Shown in pieces: positions 38,295 through 46,148 of a stretch of 48,186 bases of DNA. This stretch comes from a virus. Under the pieces are notes generated by a model. That model was not told where the DNA came from. It worked only from the letters and a program-made list of their open reading frames with translations, and did no database searches. A program made the position numbers and the translations under genes. Each line of letters opens with the position of its first letter. Positions within the stretch are counted from its first letter, which is position 1. The DNA is taken from positions 1 through 48,186 of IMG/VR virus record IMGVR_UViG_3300030116_000623; one strand, given 5' to 3'.

Positions 38295-38411
38295 AATTTT
38301 AAGACGATATAAGCCTTGACACGACCTTCTAACCCGATAGCCTTAACTACTTCGTCAAAACGCCTTAGGTGGCGTCTGGTGAGACCGATTTTTACGATAT
38401 AGCTTAAAATT
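38295..38411 (-). ncRNA. Candidate structured RNA or 3' element (about 117 nt)
   Basis: The 180-base gap 38230-38410 has no gene. A 9-bp helix joins 38295-38303 to 38403-38411 and closes a region with 38316-38320 paired to 38354-38358, hairpin 38360-38364 with 38371-38375, and hairpin 38374-38377 with 38382-38385 (alternative to the previous one). It lies, like the large RNA at 32 kb, between a stop codon and a TTTACT-type promoter. Strand assumed minus. Confidence 0.45.
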
Positions 38412-38755
38412 TAGTATTTCCAGTCCCAACCACTATGTGGTACTACTGATTGATTATTTATGCTAGTTTTTACACCTATAGTCTTTAACCATGCCTCATA
38501 TTCAGCAGTAATTTCTTCCATATCGTTATAGATAGAATTAAGTTCATTCCATTTATTACGTGCGACTTGTGTTCCAAGATAGTAATCACCGTCACCTAAC
38601 TTACATCTTGTTACGATTTGCCATACCCTTTGTTTTGTTAAATCAAAATATTCACCTATTTCTTGTAGAGTAGATTCATCTTCTTGCCACATAGAGTATA
38701 TACGTTCGTATTTTTCTTGACTTTCTACTTTCTTCTTTGGTGTTATACCTCTCAT
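38411..38755 (-). CDS. Sigma-region-4-like helix-turn-helix protein
   Basis: 114 residues; start at 38755 overlaps the polymerase stop by 4 bases. RIYSMWQEDESTLQEIGEYFDLTKQRVWQIVTRCK matches the helix-turn-helix of sigma70 region 4 (LTLEEIGEQFGVTRERIRQIE type). The rest is a helical tail (NKWNELNSIYNDMEEITAEYEAWLK). It may bind the -35 region or act as a regulator of phage promoters. Activity is inferred from the motif only. Confidence 0.7.
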   Translation of the reverse strand: MRGITPKKKVESQEKYERIYSMWQEDESTLQEIGEYFDLTKQRVWQIVTRCKLGDGDYYLGTQVARNKWNELNSIYNDMEEITAEYEAWLKTIGVKTSINNQSVVPHSGWDWKY

Positions 38756-40614
38756 AGAGTTATCTCCTTAACTTCGCCCCAAGATTGACCAAGCTCTGCG
38801 TCAACTAATAAAGGAACTGCTATATCTACACAGCCTTCCATTATATCTACAACTTTCTTAGCCTGAGCATGATTTTCGATAGAAATATCTACCTCGTCAT
38901 GTATTTGCAAGTGTGGGACAATTCCTTCCTTCCATAGTTCTATCATAGCTAGTTTTGTCATATCTGCCGCAGAGCCCTGTATCAAACGATTGAGTGCTTT
39001 ATATGTAAATGAACGTTTAAGTTCATCGCCGTATTTATTGATTGCGTCTTCTTTATTAAGTGGTGTAGTTCTTTCAAATTTACTTTCCCATAAATCGAAA
39101 CGACACCTACGTCCTCCTATAGTTTTTATAAATCCTTTCATATTTGCTATCCGAGTGCATTGGTCTTGTAGAGCTTTTATAAAAGGAACTTTCTCATGAT
39201 ATTGTTGAAACAGTTTTTCTGCCTCTATATCATCTAATCCTAATTCTCTAATTAATTTTTCTTTACCCATACCATAACTCAAACCAAGATTTATGACTTT
39301 TGCTTGTTTACGTGGTATGTTTGCCATATCTGCCACCATTTGGTGAAAGTCTACGTTTTTCTCTGTATAACCTTGAACTGCTTCTTTAGAGCCTACAAGA
39401 TTCATTTCGTTAGCATAATGTACAGTAAGTCTAGGTTCTTGTTGAGAGTAATCAAAAGCCCCCCACTCGCAACCGTCTTCAGGTATAAATAGAGAACGTA
39501 TCAGATTACCTATTTCTGGGTCACGTGCAGGCACTTGTTGTAGATTTGGATTACTATAGCTAAACCTACCACTTACTGTGCCACCTCTATCATTACGCAT
39601 TGGGTGTGCCTCTGCGTGTATACGACCGTTGAACACATGGTCTCCTATCATTTTATCAATAAACGTTGTTCTAGCTTTATTAAGTTTTCTTGCTCGTACA
39701 ATTAATTTTGGTAATTCATGTTCATGGTTCTCTAACCAATCTCTTTGGAAACTTGGTGTGCCTTTTTCTGTTCTTGGGTACCATAGATTATTTTTATCAA
39801 ATATGTTTTGTAATGAAGCGTTAGCCCATAGATTTACTTCATTACCATACTTTCTTTTTATTTCTACTTGAATTATTTGTTCTTCTTTAGATAGTTTATC
39901 ACTTATTTCATCTGCTTTATTAGTATCTACTCTTACACCTCTCCAACGCATTTCTATTAATAAGGGTATAAGTTTTAGTTCCATCTCTAAAACTTTTTGC
40001 AAATCTTGTTCTTTTATTTCTTGTTGTAATTTATCCCACAGCTTGTAAGTTAGTAGTGCGTCTTGTTCTCCATAAGGTCCTACATATTTTGCAGGTAGTT
40101 TATACATCTCACTCTTAGGGTTTACACCAAAAGTCAATGCTGCATCTTGTAATAAAGTTTCATCTTTAGTTTCATTACAATAAAAACTACCTAAAGAATC
40201 TAGTGAGTATGAAAACCTATTTTCATCTAATAAAGGAGCGGCAATGATAGTATCAAGAACTTGTCCTTGTATATCAATGCCCTCCCTTTTTAACCACCCA
40301 ACATCATAAAGTGCGTTGTGAAAAATAACAGAACGTTGAGTAGATAAAACATTTTTAAGCCATCGCATCACAATAGCTTCATCAAGATTACCCCCACCGA
40401 CATGTCTGATAGGTAGATATCCTGACCAACTTTTAGAAGCAACTCCAACACCGACTATATGACCGTTACCTGTTGCCCATCCTGGACCATTTATTAACAA
40501 GTTTGGGTCATATGTTTCTAAGTCGATAGCAATAGTTTCGTCTGGTGCAAAATGTGGTAATACCTCAGGCACTGTCCATGAACTATCTGGTTGGAAGAAA
40601 ACGTCTTGTCTCAT
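38752..40614 (-). CDS. polA: DNA polymerase, family A (T7/Pol I type)
   Basis: 620 residues. The 3'-5' exonuclease is intact: Exo I IDLET (Asp31, Glu33), Exo II HNALYDVGW (Asp104), Exo III YGEQDALLTY (Asp185). Polymerase motif A WGAFDYSQQEPRL (Asp388), motif B RKQAKVINLGLSYG (Arg435, Lys439, Leu443) and motif C IHDEVD (His572, Asp573, Glu574) are all present. The residue that matches E. coli Phe762 is Leu443. It replicates phage DNA. Followed by a short sigma-like gene and preceded by small replication-linked genes. Confidence 0.96.
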   Translation of the reverse strand: MRQDVFFQPDSSWTVPEVLPHFAPDETIAIDLETYDPNLLINGPGWATGNGHIVGVGVASKSWSGYLPIRHVGGGNLDEAIVMRWLKNVLSTQRSVIFHNALYDVGWLKREGIDIQGQVLDTIIAAPLLDENRFSYSLDSLGSFYCNETKDETLLQDAALTFGVNPKSEMYKLPAKYVGPYGEQDALLTYKLWDKLQQEIKEQDLQKVLEMELKLIPLLIEMRWRGVRVDTNKADEISDKLSKEEQIIQVEIKRKYGNEVNLWANASLQNIFDKNNLWYPRTEKGTPSFQRDWLENHEHELPKLIVRARKLNKARTTFIDKMIGDHVFNGRIHAEAHPMRNDRGGTVSGRFSYSNPNLQQVPARDPEIGNLIRSLFIPEDGCEWGAFDYSQQEPRLTVHYANEMNLVGSKEAVQGYTEKNVDFHQMVADMANIPRKQAKVINLGLSYGMGKEKLIRELGLDDIEAEKLFQQYHEKVPFIKALQDQCTRIANMKGFIKTIGGRRCRFDLWESKFERTTPLNKEDAINKYGDELKRSFTYKALNRLIQGSAADMTKLAMIELWKEGIVPHLQIHDEVDISIENHAQAKKVVDIMEGCVDIAVPLLVDAELGQSWGEVKEITL

Positions 40615-40910
40615 TTTTTAGTTTTCTTTTTTGGTGCTTTTCCGCCTACCCAAGCTTCATTAACATTCGGTGTAGACTTATCGTCAGCAACATATCTGCC
40701 TTTCTTAGTTCTAGCTCTTTTGGGTTTAGTTGGTTTAGTTGGTTTAGTTTCTTCGAACTTATCTAGTACGATTTCTGCATCTTCTACAGCTATATCTATA
40801 ACTTCATCAACCACACCTTTTGTTAATTCTTGTTTATTAATGGTGCTTGTTGGTGTTTGATTAGTTGTAGGTAATCCTAGAAAACTTTTTACTTTATTCC
40901 AAAAACTCAT
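40611..40910 (-). CDS. Unknown Lys/Pro-rich protein
   Basis: 99 residues. Hydrophobic start (SFWNKVKSFLGLP), acidic middle helix (GVVDEVIDIAVEDAEIVLDKFEETK), then tandem KPTKPTKPK and a basic tail (RARTKKGRYVADD, APKKKTKK). Overlaps the polymerase by 4 bases and the gene before it by 4. Possible DNA- or polymerase-associated factor; unknown. Confidence 0.55.
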   Translation of the reverse strand: MSFWNKVKSFLGLPTTNQTPTSTINKQELTKGVVDEVIDIAVEDAEIVLDKFEETKPTKPTKPKRARTKKGRYVADDKSTPNVNEAWVGGKAPKKKTKK

Positions 40911-41254
40911 ATATCCTCCTCAGTTTCTTGTTCATAAGGTTCTTCAGTTTCTTGTTCTTCGTATACCTTAGTCTGTGTTAATATTTCTTGTTCGACAAGT
41001 AATAAGTATCTACGTAAATCACGTACGTCGTCTAATAGACCTGCCTCACCGCTGTAGACTTCGCCCGATTTAAAAATATCCCACCCGTGTTTTTCCGACT
41101 GATGTTCTATTCTATCGAACTTACGTGCGAGCATCATAAAAGCACCGACACCTCCACGTCTTTTCCATGAATCACCGTAAGATTGCTCAGCTCGTTGTAG
41201 AGCTTGTAAATCGTTTTGAGCGATTTCTTTCATAAGATTAAAGTCTGCACTCAT
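40907..41254 (-). CDS. Conserved phage protein of the replication block
   Basis: 115 residues; ATG at 41254 after AAGGAGAATGAG. The block SYGDSWKRRGGVGAFMMLARKFDRIE is widely found beside thymidylate-synthase or polymerase genes in phages. The rest is helical with an acidic tail (EEQETEEPYEQETEEDI). Function unknown; the neighbourhood suggests nucleotide or DNA metabolism. Confidence 0.7.
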   Translation of the reverse strand: MSADFNLMKEIAQNDLQALQRAEQSYGDSWKRRGGVGAFMMLARKFDRIEHQSEKHGWDIFKSGEVYSGEAGLLDDVRDLRRYLLLVEQEILTQTKVYEEQETEEPYEQETEEDI

Positions 41255-41255
41255 C

Positions 41256-42284
41256 TCATTCTCCTTTTCCCGCTAGTTCATAATGACGCTGTTCTCGTGT
41301 GCGGAGCCAACTAAGACAAGCGTTTTTCCAATCTACTGGAACAATATTTTCGCATTGTTGTAATGCTTCATTGAAATTTCCACTTTTGTAAAATGAATAA
41401 GCTGTTGCCATAGGCACAGCTATATCTCTCATACAAGGGCACTCCCAATTATTTGATGTTTCTAAATCTGCAGGATGATAGTTAAAGAATCTATTTAACT
41501 CCCAATCTAATACACCATCATCTAAGAATAATGGAACGGGTTCATAATCCTCTAATGTATCATAAATATTTGTGGTCTCGAAATAAACATCTAATGTTAA
41601 GTCTTTTACTCTATCCCACACATTATTTAAATAAACATGAAAACTATCGCTAACCTGTCTGTATATACCTACGTCAAGCTCTAGTTTATGTGCTACAAGT
41701 TCTTGCAAAACAGACATATGCACTACGTTTGCACCATATGCTCCCCAAAGCATATCGTTAGACCTATTACATACAGTCATATTTAATTTATTATCTCTTA
41801 CTTTAAAATAAATATTAGTATTACAAGGAACATCTTTACCGTTCTTTGCTAAGTCCATAATAGGGTCCCACATCTGTAAAACAGCTCGTCTATCATCTGG
41901 GTTGTATCTGAGCATTTTTACTATCACGTCTATCTGGTCTTTTAAAAAATAATCTCTCCACCTTTTACCATAAGCACCCCATAAAGTTTCGCCATCATCT
42001 GAAAAATCTTTCATACTAGATACATAGTATGTAAGTGTTTTTAAATCGTTTCTTCCTGCAATCATCCACATACTTTCTATAAAATGAAAAAAAGGATTTG
42101 CGTCTCTTTCTTCTATTAGACAAACTCTTTCTTTCGGTTTTAGATACACTGTAGTTACAGGTTCAATACACTCTAATGTTTTACCATTTCTACTATCTTG
42201 TTCTATGTAGTTTTCAGTATCTTTAAATAAATCTATTCCTCTTAATAACGCACTATTAACGTTTCTTGTTTTTATAACTCTCAT
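41256..42284 (-). CDS. Thymidylate-synthase / dUMP-hydroxymethylase homologue
   Basis: 342 residues. TS residues are visible: Glu70 (FIESMWMIAG), the RR of DDRRAVLQMWD, catalytic Cys154 (VPCNTNIYF), RSND at 174-177, WGAYGANVVH with Asn186 in the dUMP-selecting position, and DSFHVYLNN. Enzymes of this type methylate or hydroxymethylate dUMP using a folate. The gene overlaps an hmdU-kinase-type gene (ATGA), so 5-hydroxymethyl-dUMP rather than dTMP may be the product; the sequence alone does not decide. Asn186 speaks against a dCMP substrate. Confidence 0.85.
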   Translation of the reverse strand: MRVIKTRNVNSALLRGIDLFKDTENYIEQDSRNGKTLECIEPVTTVYLKPKERVCLIEERDANPFFHFIESMWMIAGRNDLKTLTYYVSSMKDFSDDGETLWGAYGKRWRDYFLKDQIDVIVKMLRYNPDDRRAVLQMWDPIMDLAKNGKDVPCNTNIYFKVRDNKLNMTVCNRSNDMLWGAYGANVVHMSVLQELVAHKLELDVGIYRQVSDSFHVYLNNVWDRVKDLTLDVYFETTNIYDTLEDYEPVPLFLDDGVLDWELNRFFNYHPADLETSNNWECPCMRDIAVPMATAYSFYKSGNFNEALQQCENIVPVDWKNACLSWLRTREQRHYELAGKGE

Positions 42285-43180
42285 ACTCCCTCCACTAATG
42301 GTAATTCTTCGTCATATTTATAGATAGACCTAGTTCTACCCTCGCCTTTATAAATACGTGAGTATTTATCAAACTCGCATAAACCACCCTCTATCTCTCT
42401 TAATTCATAAGGTAAATCATTTCTAAAAGTTATATGCACTGGTAATCTTTCTAAAGCTATATCATAAAGAGCTACCATTTCACTACACCAATCATGACTA
42501 CGCTGACAATAATCTAATGGTCTACCAGTTAATCTATTTAATCCTCTCATAGCTCCTGGACCTGCATTAGCCCATGTCAACTTATCATTAGCCGCAGACA
42601 ACAAATAAGTAAATCTTAAATCTGTTACAACTTCATAAGCCATAAACGGTCCCATGTAGGGATAATCTCTTAATAACTTCCAACAATACTCTAAAGAACA
42701 CTTATCTTCTTCAATTGCTTCTTCTAATTTTTCTATTAAATAATCTTTACGTTCCCACATGTGACTAATACACTCTGCTACCCCTGTAACTTTATCCATA
42801 CCGTTTGGTGACTTAACAATATATGCTCCTGTAACCCATTTATCTTGTTTAGTTATTTCTTGTATAGCTTTTTTCCTATCCCAACGTTTTAGTAACCCAT
42901 TGTTTATTAAAGTTCTTCCAGTAGGAATCCAATTAAACCACCTAAAGATTACTACAGCCATAAGTACATCAGAGCTATTACGCATTGGCTCTCTGATATG
43001 TTTTTTGAGCCACCTAGTTGTTCTATCTTCTTCACGAAAAACTTGACAGAACTTATATTGTTGTAAAATAGAGTCATCAGTCCAAGGGGGTGGGAGCTTA
43101 GATACTTCTTTTTGTATCCTGATGTTTTCTCTTTCAACTTGCCAATATAAATATCTATCAAGTTCCTCACGAATAAACAT
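42281..43180 (-). CDS. 5-hmdU-kinase helical domain / pyrophosphorylase-type protein
   Basis: 299 residues. Start REELDRYLYWQVERENIRIQKE, then PPPWTDDSILQQYKFCQVFREEDRTTRW and the later GPFMAYEVVTDLRF, TWANAGPGAMRGLNRL and HITFRNDLPYELREIEGGLCEFDKY follow the family linked to thymine hypermodification in phages (alpha-glutamyl/putrescinyl-thymine pyrophosphorylase and HMUDK helical domain). No P-loop kinase is fused or adjacent. It likely acts on modified thymines in phage DNA together with the thymidylate-synthase homologue after it. Family match is from memory of its motifs. Confidence 0.72.
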   Translation of the reverse strand: MFIREELDRYLYWQVERENIRIQKEVSKLPPPWTDDSILQQYKFCQVFREEDRTTRWLKKHIREPMRNSSDVLMAVVIFRWFNWIPTGRTLINNGLLKRWDRKKAIQEITKQDKWVTGAYIVKSPNGMDKVTGVAECISHMWERKDYLIEKLEEAIEEDKCSLEYCWKLLRDYPYMGPFMAYEVVTDLRFTYLLSAANDKLTWANAGPGAMRGLNRLTGRPLDYCQRSHDWCSEMVALYDIALERLPVHITFRNDLPYELREIEGGLCEFDKYSRIYKGEGRTRSIYKYDEELPLVEGV

Positions 43181-44019
43181 TACTTCTTCCTAATTATCCA
43201 AGAACAATTATTCGCTAACTCTGGATAAAATGTAGCTGCAACAACTCTTAAAAACTGTCTACCGTATCTGTTTTCTAACATTTCGAATTGTTCAGGTGTC
43301 CATCCTAGATTAGGCTCTTTCATAGCTTTCTTTAAATTAGGTAGCTGTATAAAAGTTCCTGTTACTGCTTCTATAGTAAAGTTCCTTTCAAGTTCCTCTT
43401 TTAGTTCTTGATAACCCCACTCATAGACATGGTCTTCAGGTAGTTTATCATTAGAGCCATCATGATTCGGTGTTGATACAAACCCTAAAGCATTAGGTCT
43501 CATAACCCTAGCTACATCATCAAGCCATGGAGCTATAAACTGTCTGCCCATATGTTCAATTACCTCAGTAGACCAGAACATATCTATGCTCTCGTCTTCT
43601 AACTCAAATCTAGGATTAACGGTTAAATCTTGTATTCTTATTTCACCATTAAAGTTCTGAAACCACGTAGAGTTTTCTAATGGATTACCAGCATTAGACC
43701 AAAAAGGATTTTCCATAGTACATGCAGGGTCAATATCATAACCATAATAAGACCTAATAATATCGGATTTTTTAACAACGTATGCTTTATATAAAGCACG
43801 TAGTGTCCAACACTCTCCACAACCTACTTCAAACGTATCTAGTGGTCTTCCCAAACGTTTAGCTTCTTCTATACACATAGAAGCAATCTTATCAAAACGA
43901 CTCATATGAGCTAATTCATCTGGTCGCCAATTAGCTAATACTCCCGCACTAGCTATGTCCATTCTTGTATTTTTACTATCGTTTTCATTAACGAGTAATT
44001 TTTTTCTTATCGAAGACAT
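43180..44019 (-). CDS. Class I SAM-dependent methyltransferase-like protein
   Basis: 279 residues; ATG at 44019 after AAAGGAGGGACTT. Motif I FEVGCGECWTLRALYK, then YYGYDIDP, an acidic loop DESIDMFWSTEVIEHM and FVSTPNHDGS match small-molecule-type methyltransferases. C-terminal GRQFLRVVAATFYPELANN is less usual. With the two genes after it the protein forms a cluster that may build a modified base, although a role in capping or small-molecule metabolism is not excluded. Confidence 0.78.
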   Translation of the reverse strand: MSSIRKKLLVNENDSKNTRMDIASAGVLANWRPDELAHMSRFDKIASMCIEEAKRLGRPLDTFEVGCGECWTLRALYKAYVVKKSDIIRSYYGYDIDPACTMENPFWSNAGNPLENSTWFQNFNGEIRIQDLTVNPRFELEDESIDMFWSTEVIEHMGRQFIAPWLDDVARVMRPNALGFVSTPNHDGSNDKLPEDHVYEWGYQELKEELERNFTIEAVTGTFIQLPNLKKAMKEPNLGWTPEQFEMLENRYGRQFLRVVAATFYPELANNCSWIIRKK

Positions 44020-44038
44020 AAGTCCCTCCTTTAAAATT

Positions 44039-44068
44039 AATATACTTTACTTTTAAATGCAAAGTAAA
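44039..44068 (-). promoter_or_regulatory. TTTACT-family promoter 11
   Basis: Minus strand: TTTACT, 17 bases, GTATAT (TATATT at 18). It should drive the string 44019-38411. Confidence 0.65.
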
Positions 44069-44073
44069 GAACT

Positions 44074-45570
44074 TTATATTTGAAAACATCTTGTTGTTTT
44101 CGGTTCTATCAAGAACAAATTTTCTTTCGCTCTTGTCATACCAACATAGAACACCCTATTCTCATCATCAGGGTTCTTTTGATAATTCTTATAAACTCTA
44201 TTAGTAATATCTGTTAATAAAACCACATTAGTTGCTTCTCCGCCTTTTGCTGCATGTATTGTAGATAATCTAATACGTGGTTGTTTTGTAATCTTTTCTC
44301 CTCTACGTAACATAGCTCTTATATAGCTTATTTCTGCAGGTCTTAATAATGTAAATACATCGTACCATTCACCTGTAGGTAAGTCTGGAAATTGTTCTTG
44401 TAATAGCTCTAAATTTGGTTTTGTACTAGCTTCTAACAAATCTATTTTCTTATAATCTTTTACTTTTATATATTTAAAAATATTCGTACACTCTGTTAAA
44501 GATATGTTTTCGCCTTTTCTTAATCTCTCCCAATTTATAACAGCTCTTACTTTGCTTTCTGGTAAACTTGTTTTACCTTTTACTTCAAAAAACCAACCCT
44601 CGTTTCTACAATACTCATCGACTTCTTCTAATAAATAATTTGTTCTAGCTAAAACTAACCAATCTCCTTGTTCCATATTTAATAGATTTATATTTGGTTC
44701 CCACCTAACTTGTCCTTTATCTTTTCGTGGGTGCCATGTTTTATGTATTCGTGAGCCTACTTGTGATATACATTTTTTTGCATATTCGTGAACACTTGCA
44801 GGTATTCTGTAAGATTGTTTTAATACTAAAGCATTCTTACTATTACTGATTAAATACTCTACATCTGCTCCCGCCCACTTATAGATAGCTTGGTCGTCAT
44901 CACCTGCAACATATATACGTTTTGCGTTATCTGCTAGTTTACGCACCACAGCCCATTGTATCGGTGATAGGTCTTGTGCCTCATCTACAAACATCACATC
45001 TAATTTTGGTATGGTTCCCTCGTGTATAAATTTATGTAACATATCAGTATAATCAACTAACAATTTATCTTCTTTAAATAACTTCAGACCTCTTGCATAC
45101 CTTTCTAATTCAAACCAACCTACTGCATCGTCAACACTATGCCATTGTTCTTCTAATGAAACATATCTCATTCTAGCCAAGTTTTCAATAAAAGCCAATC
45201 TATCATCATGAGTCATAGCAAACAAGTGTCCATCTTCTGTTTGTGTTCTGCCAGTTAGTTTTAAATTAAGTTTCTGATTAAGTTCTATAATATCTTCTCT
45301 ACCCATCACGTTCTCTCTTGTAAGTCCTAATTGTCTGAACGCTAATGAATGAAGTGTTCTAAAATAAGGTAGTTCATTATTACTTACACCAAACTTAGTC
45401 ATAGCTCTTTCTTTACCCTCGTTAACTGCTTTACGTGTAAATGTGAAGAAACCTATATCTGTAGGCTGTGTGCCTTGTTCTAGTTCTTTTTCTATTAACT
45501 CTAATAGTGTGGTAGTTTTACCTGTTCCAGGTGGTCCAAGTATCACTTGTGTATGACTAGGTAATGTCAT
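44074..45570 (-). CDS. UvrD/Rep-type superfamily 1 DNA helicase
   Basis: 498 residues. Motif I GPPGTGKTT at 12-20, motif Ia FFTFTRKA, motif II FVDEAQDLSP, motif III AGDDDQAIYKWAGA, motif IV KQSYRIP, motif V LSTIHAAKGGEATNVVLL and motif VI VFYVGMTRAKENLFL are complete. It unwinds DNA 3' to 5' and probably serves phage replication, since no DnaB-type helicase is seen. Start ATG overlaps the stop of the AlkB-like gene by 4 bases. Confidence 0.94.
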   Translation of the reverse strand: MTLPSHTQVILGPPGTGKTTTLLELIEKELEQGTQPTDIGFFTFTRKAVNEGKERAMTKFGVSNNELPYFRTLHSLAFRQLGLTRENVMGREDIIELNQKLNLKLTGRTQTEDGHLFAMTHDDRLAFIENLARMRYVSLEEQWHSVDDAVGWFELERYARGLKLFKEDKLLVDYTDMLHKFIHEGTIPKLDVMFVDEAQDLSPIQWAVVRKLADNAKRIYVAGDDDQAIYKWAGADVEYLISNSKNALVLKQSYRIPASVHEYAKKCISQVGSRIHKTWHPRKDKGQVRWEPNINLLNMEQGDWLVLARTNYLLEEVDEYCRNEGWFFEVKGKTSLPESKVRAVINWERLRKGENISLTECTNIFKYIKVKDYKKIDLLEASTKPNLELLQEQFPDLPTGEWYDVFTLLRPAEISYIRAMLRRGEKITKQPRIRLSTIHAAKGGEATNVVLLTDITNRVYKNYQKNPDDENRVFYVGMTRAKENLFLIEPKTTRCFQI

Positions 45571-46148
45571 AAACCACTCCTAAAGGTTAGATTAATCCTT
45601 TCACCTGCATTTTGTAAATCTGGGACGCAATGTGTAGAATACATTTGATTTTTTCCATCAAAAATTAAAACATCACCGTCTTGTAATAAATAATAAGTTT
45701 CATCTATAACAAAGTTTTCTTTCAAAAATATCTCGCTTGTATTCGTATGTTTCTTTATAGGATTCTGATAAGTTTTTTGTATAAATATTCTTGGTGCACC
45801 TAACGATATAGATACAACTAAATCATCTTCTGTCGGTACTGTGTCTGAATGATGTGGTATGCCTCGTCCGTCTGTTCCATAAAAGCCACACAAACAAAAC
45901 GTAAACTGTTTATCTATGTTTAGTTTTTCCCAAACTAACTTCTCTACATCTTGTTTTATTATAAACATAGTGTCTGTCCATGGACTTGGTTCATATAGTT
46001 TTCCTGCATAATTAAACGATGTGCTACCGAATCCTCTTGTTGGTCTACCTTTAACAACTTTACCATTAAATATCCTTTCTGACGGTTTATCCCATTTCTG
46101 TATATTACTTTTACAATGCTCAAAATATTTAGGTATGTATTTAATCAT
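45567..46148 (-). CDS. AlkB-like 2-oxoglutarate/Fe(II) oxygenase
   Basis: 193 residues. Iron ligands His100 and Asp102 (PHHSDT) and His173 (STHCVP), with Arg184 and Arg190 in GERINLTFR, keep the AlkB spacing. SISLGAPRIF and LQDGDVLIFDG are typical strands. AlkB proteins remove alkyl groups from DNA or RNA; related enzymes hydroxylate thymine. In this block it could repair phage DNA or help make modified bases. Both junctions are 4-base overlaps. Confidence 0.88.
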   Translation of the reverse strand: MIKYIPKYFEHCKSNIQKWDKPSERIFNGKVVKGRPTRGFGSTSFNYAGKLYEPSPWTDTMFIIKQDVEKLVWEKLNIDKQFTFCLCGFYGTDGRGIPHHSDTVPTEDDLVVSISLGAPRIFIQKTYQNPIKKHTNTSEIFLKENFVIDETYYLLQDGDVLIFDGKNQMYSTHCVPDLQNAGERINLTFRSGL

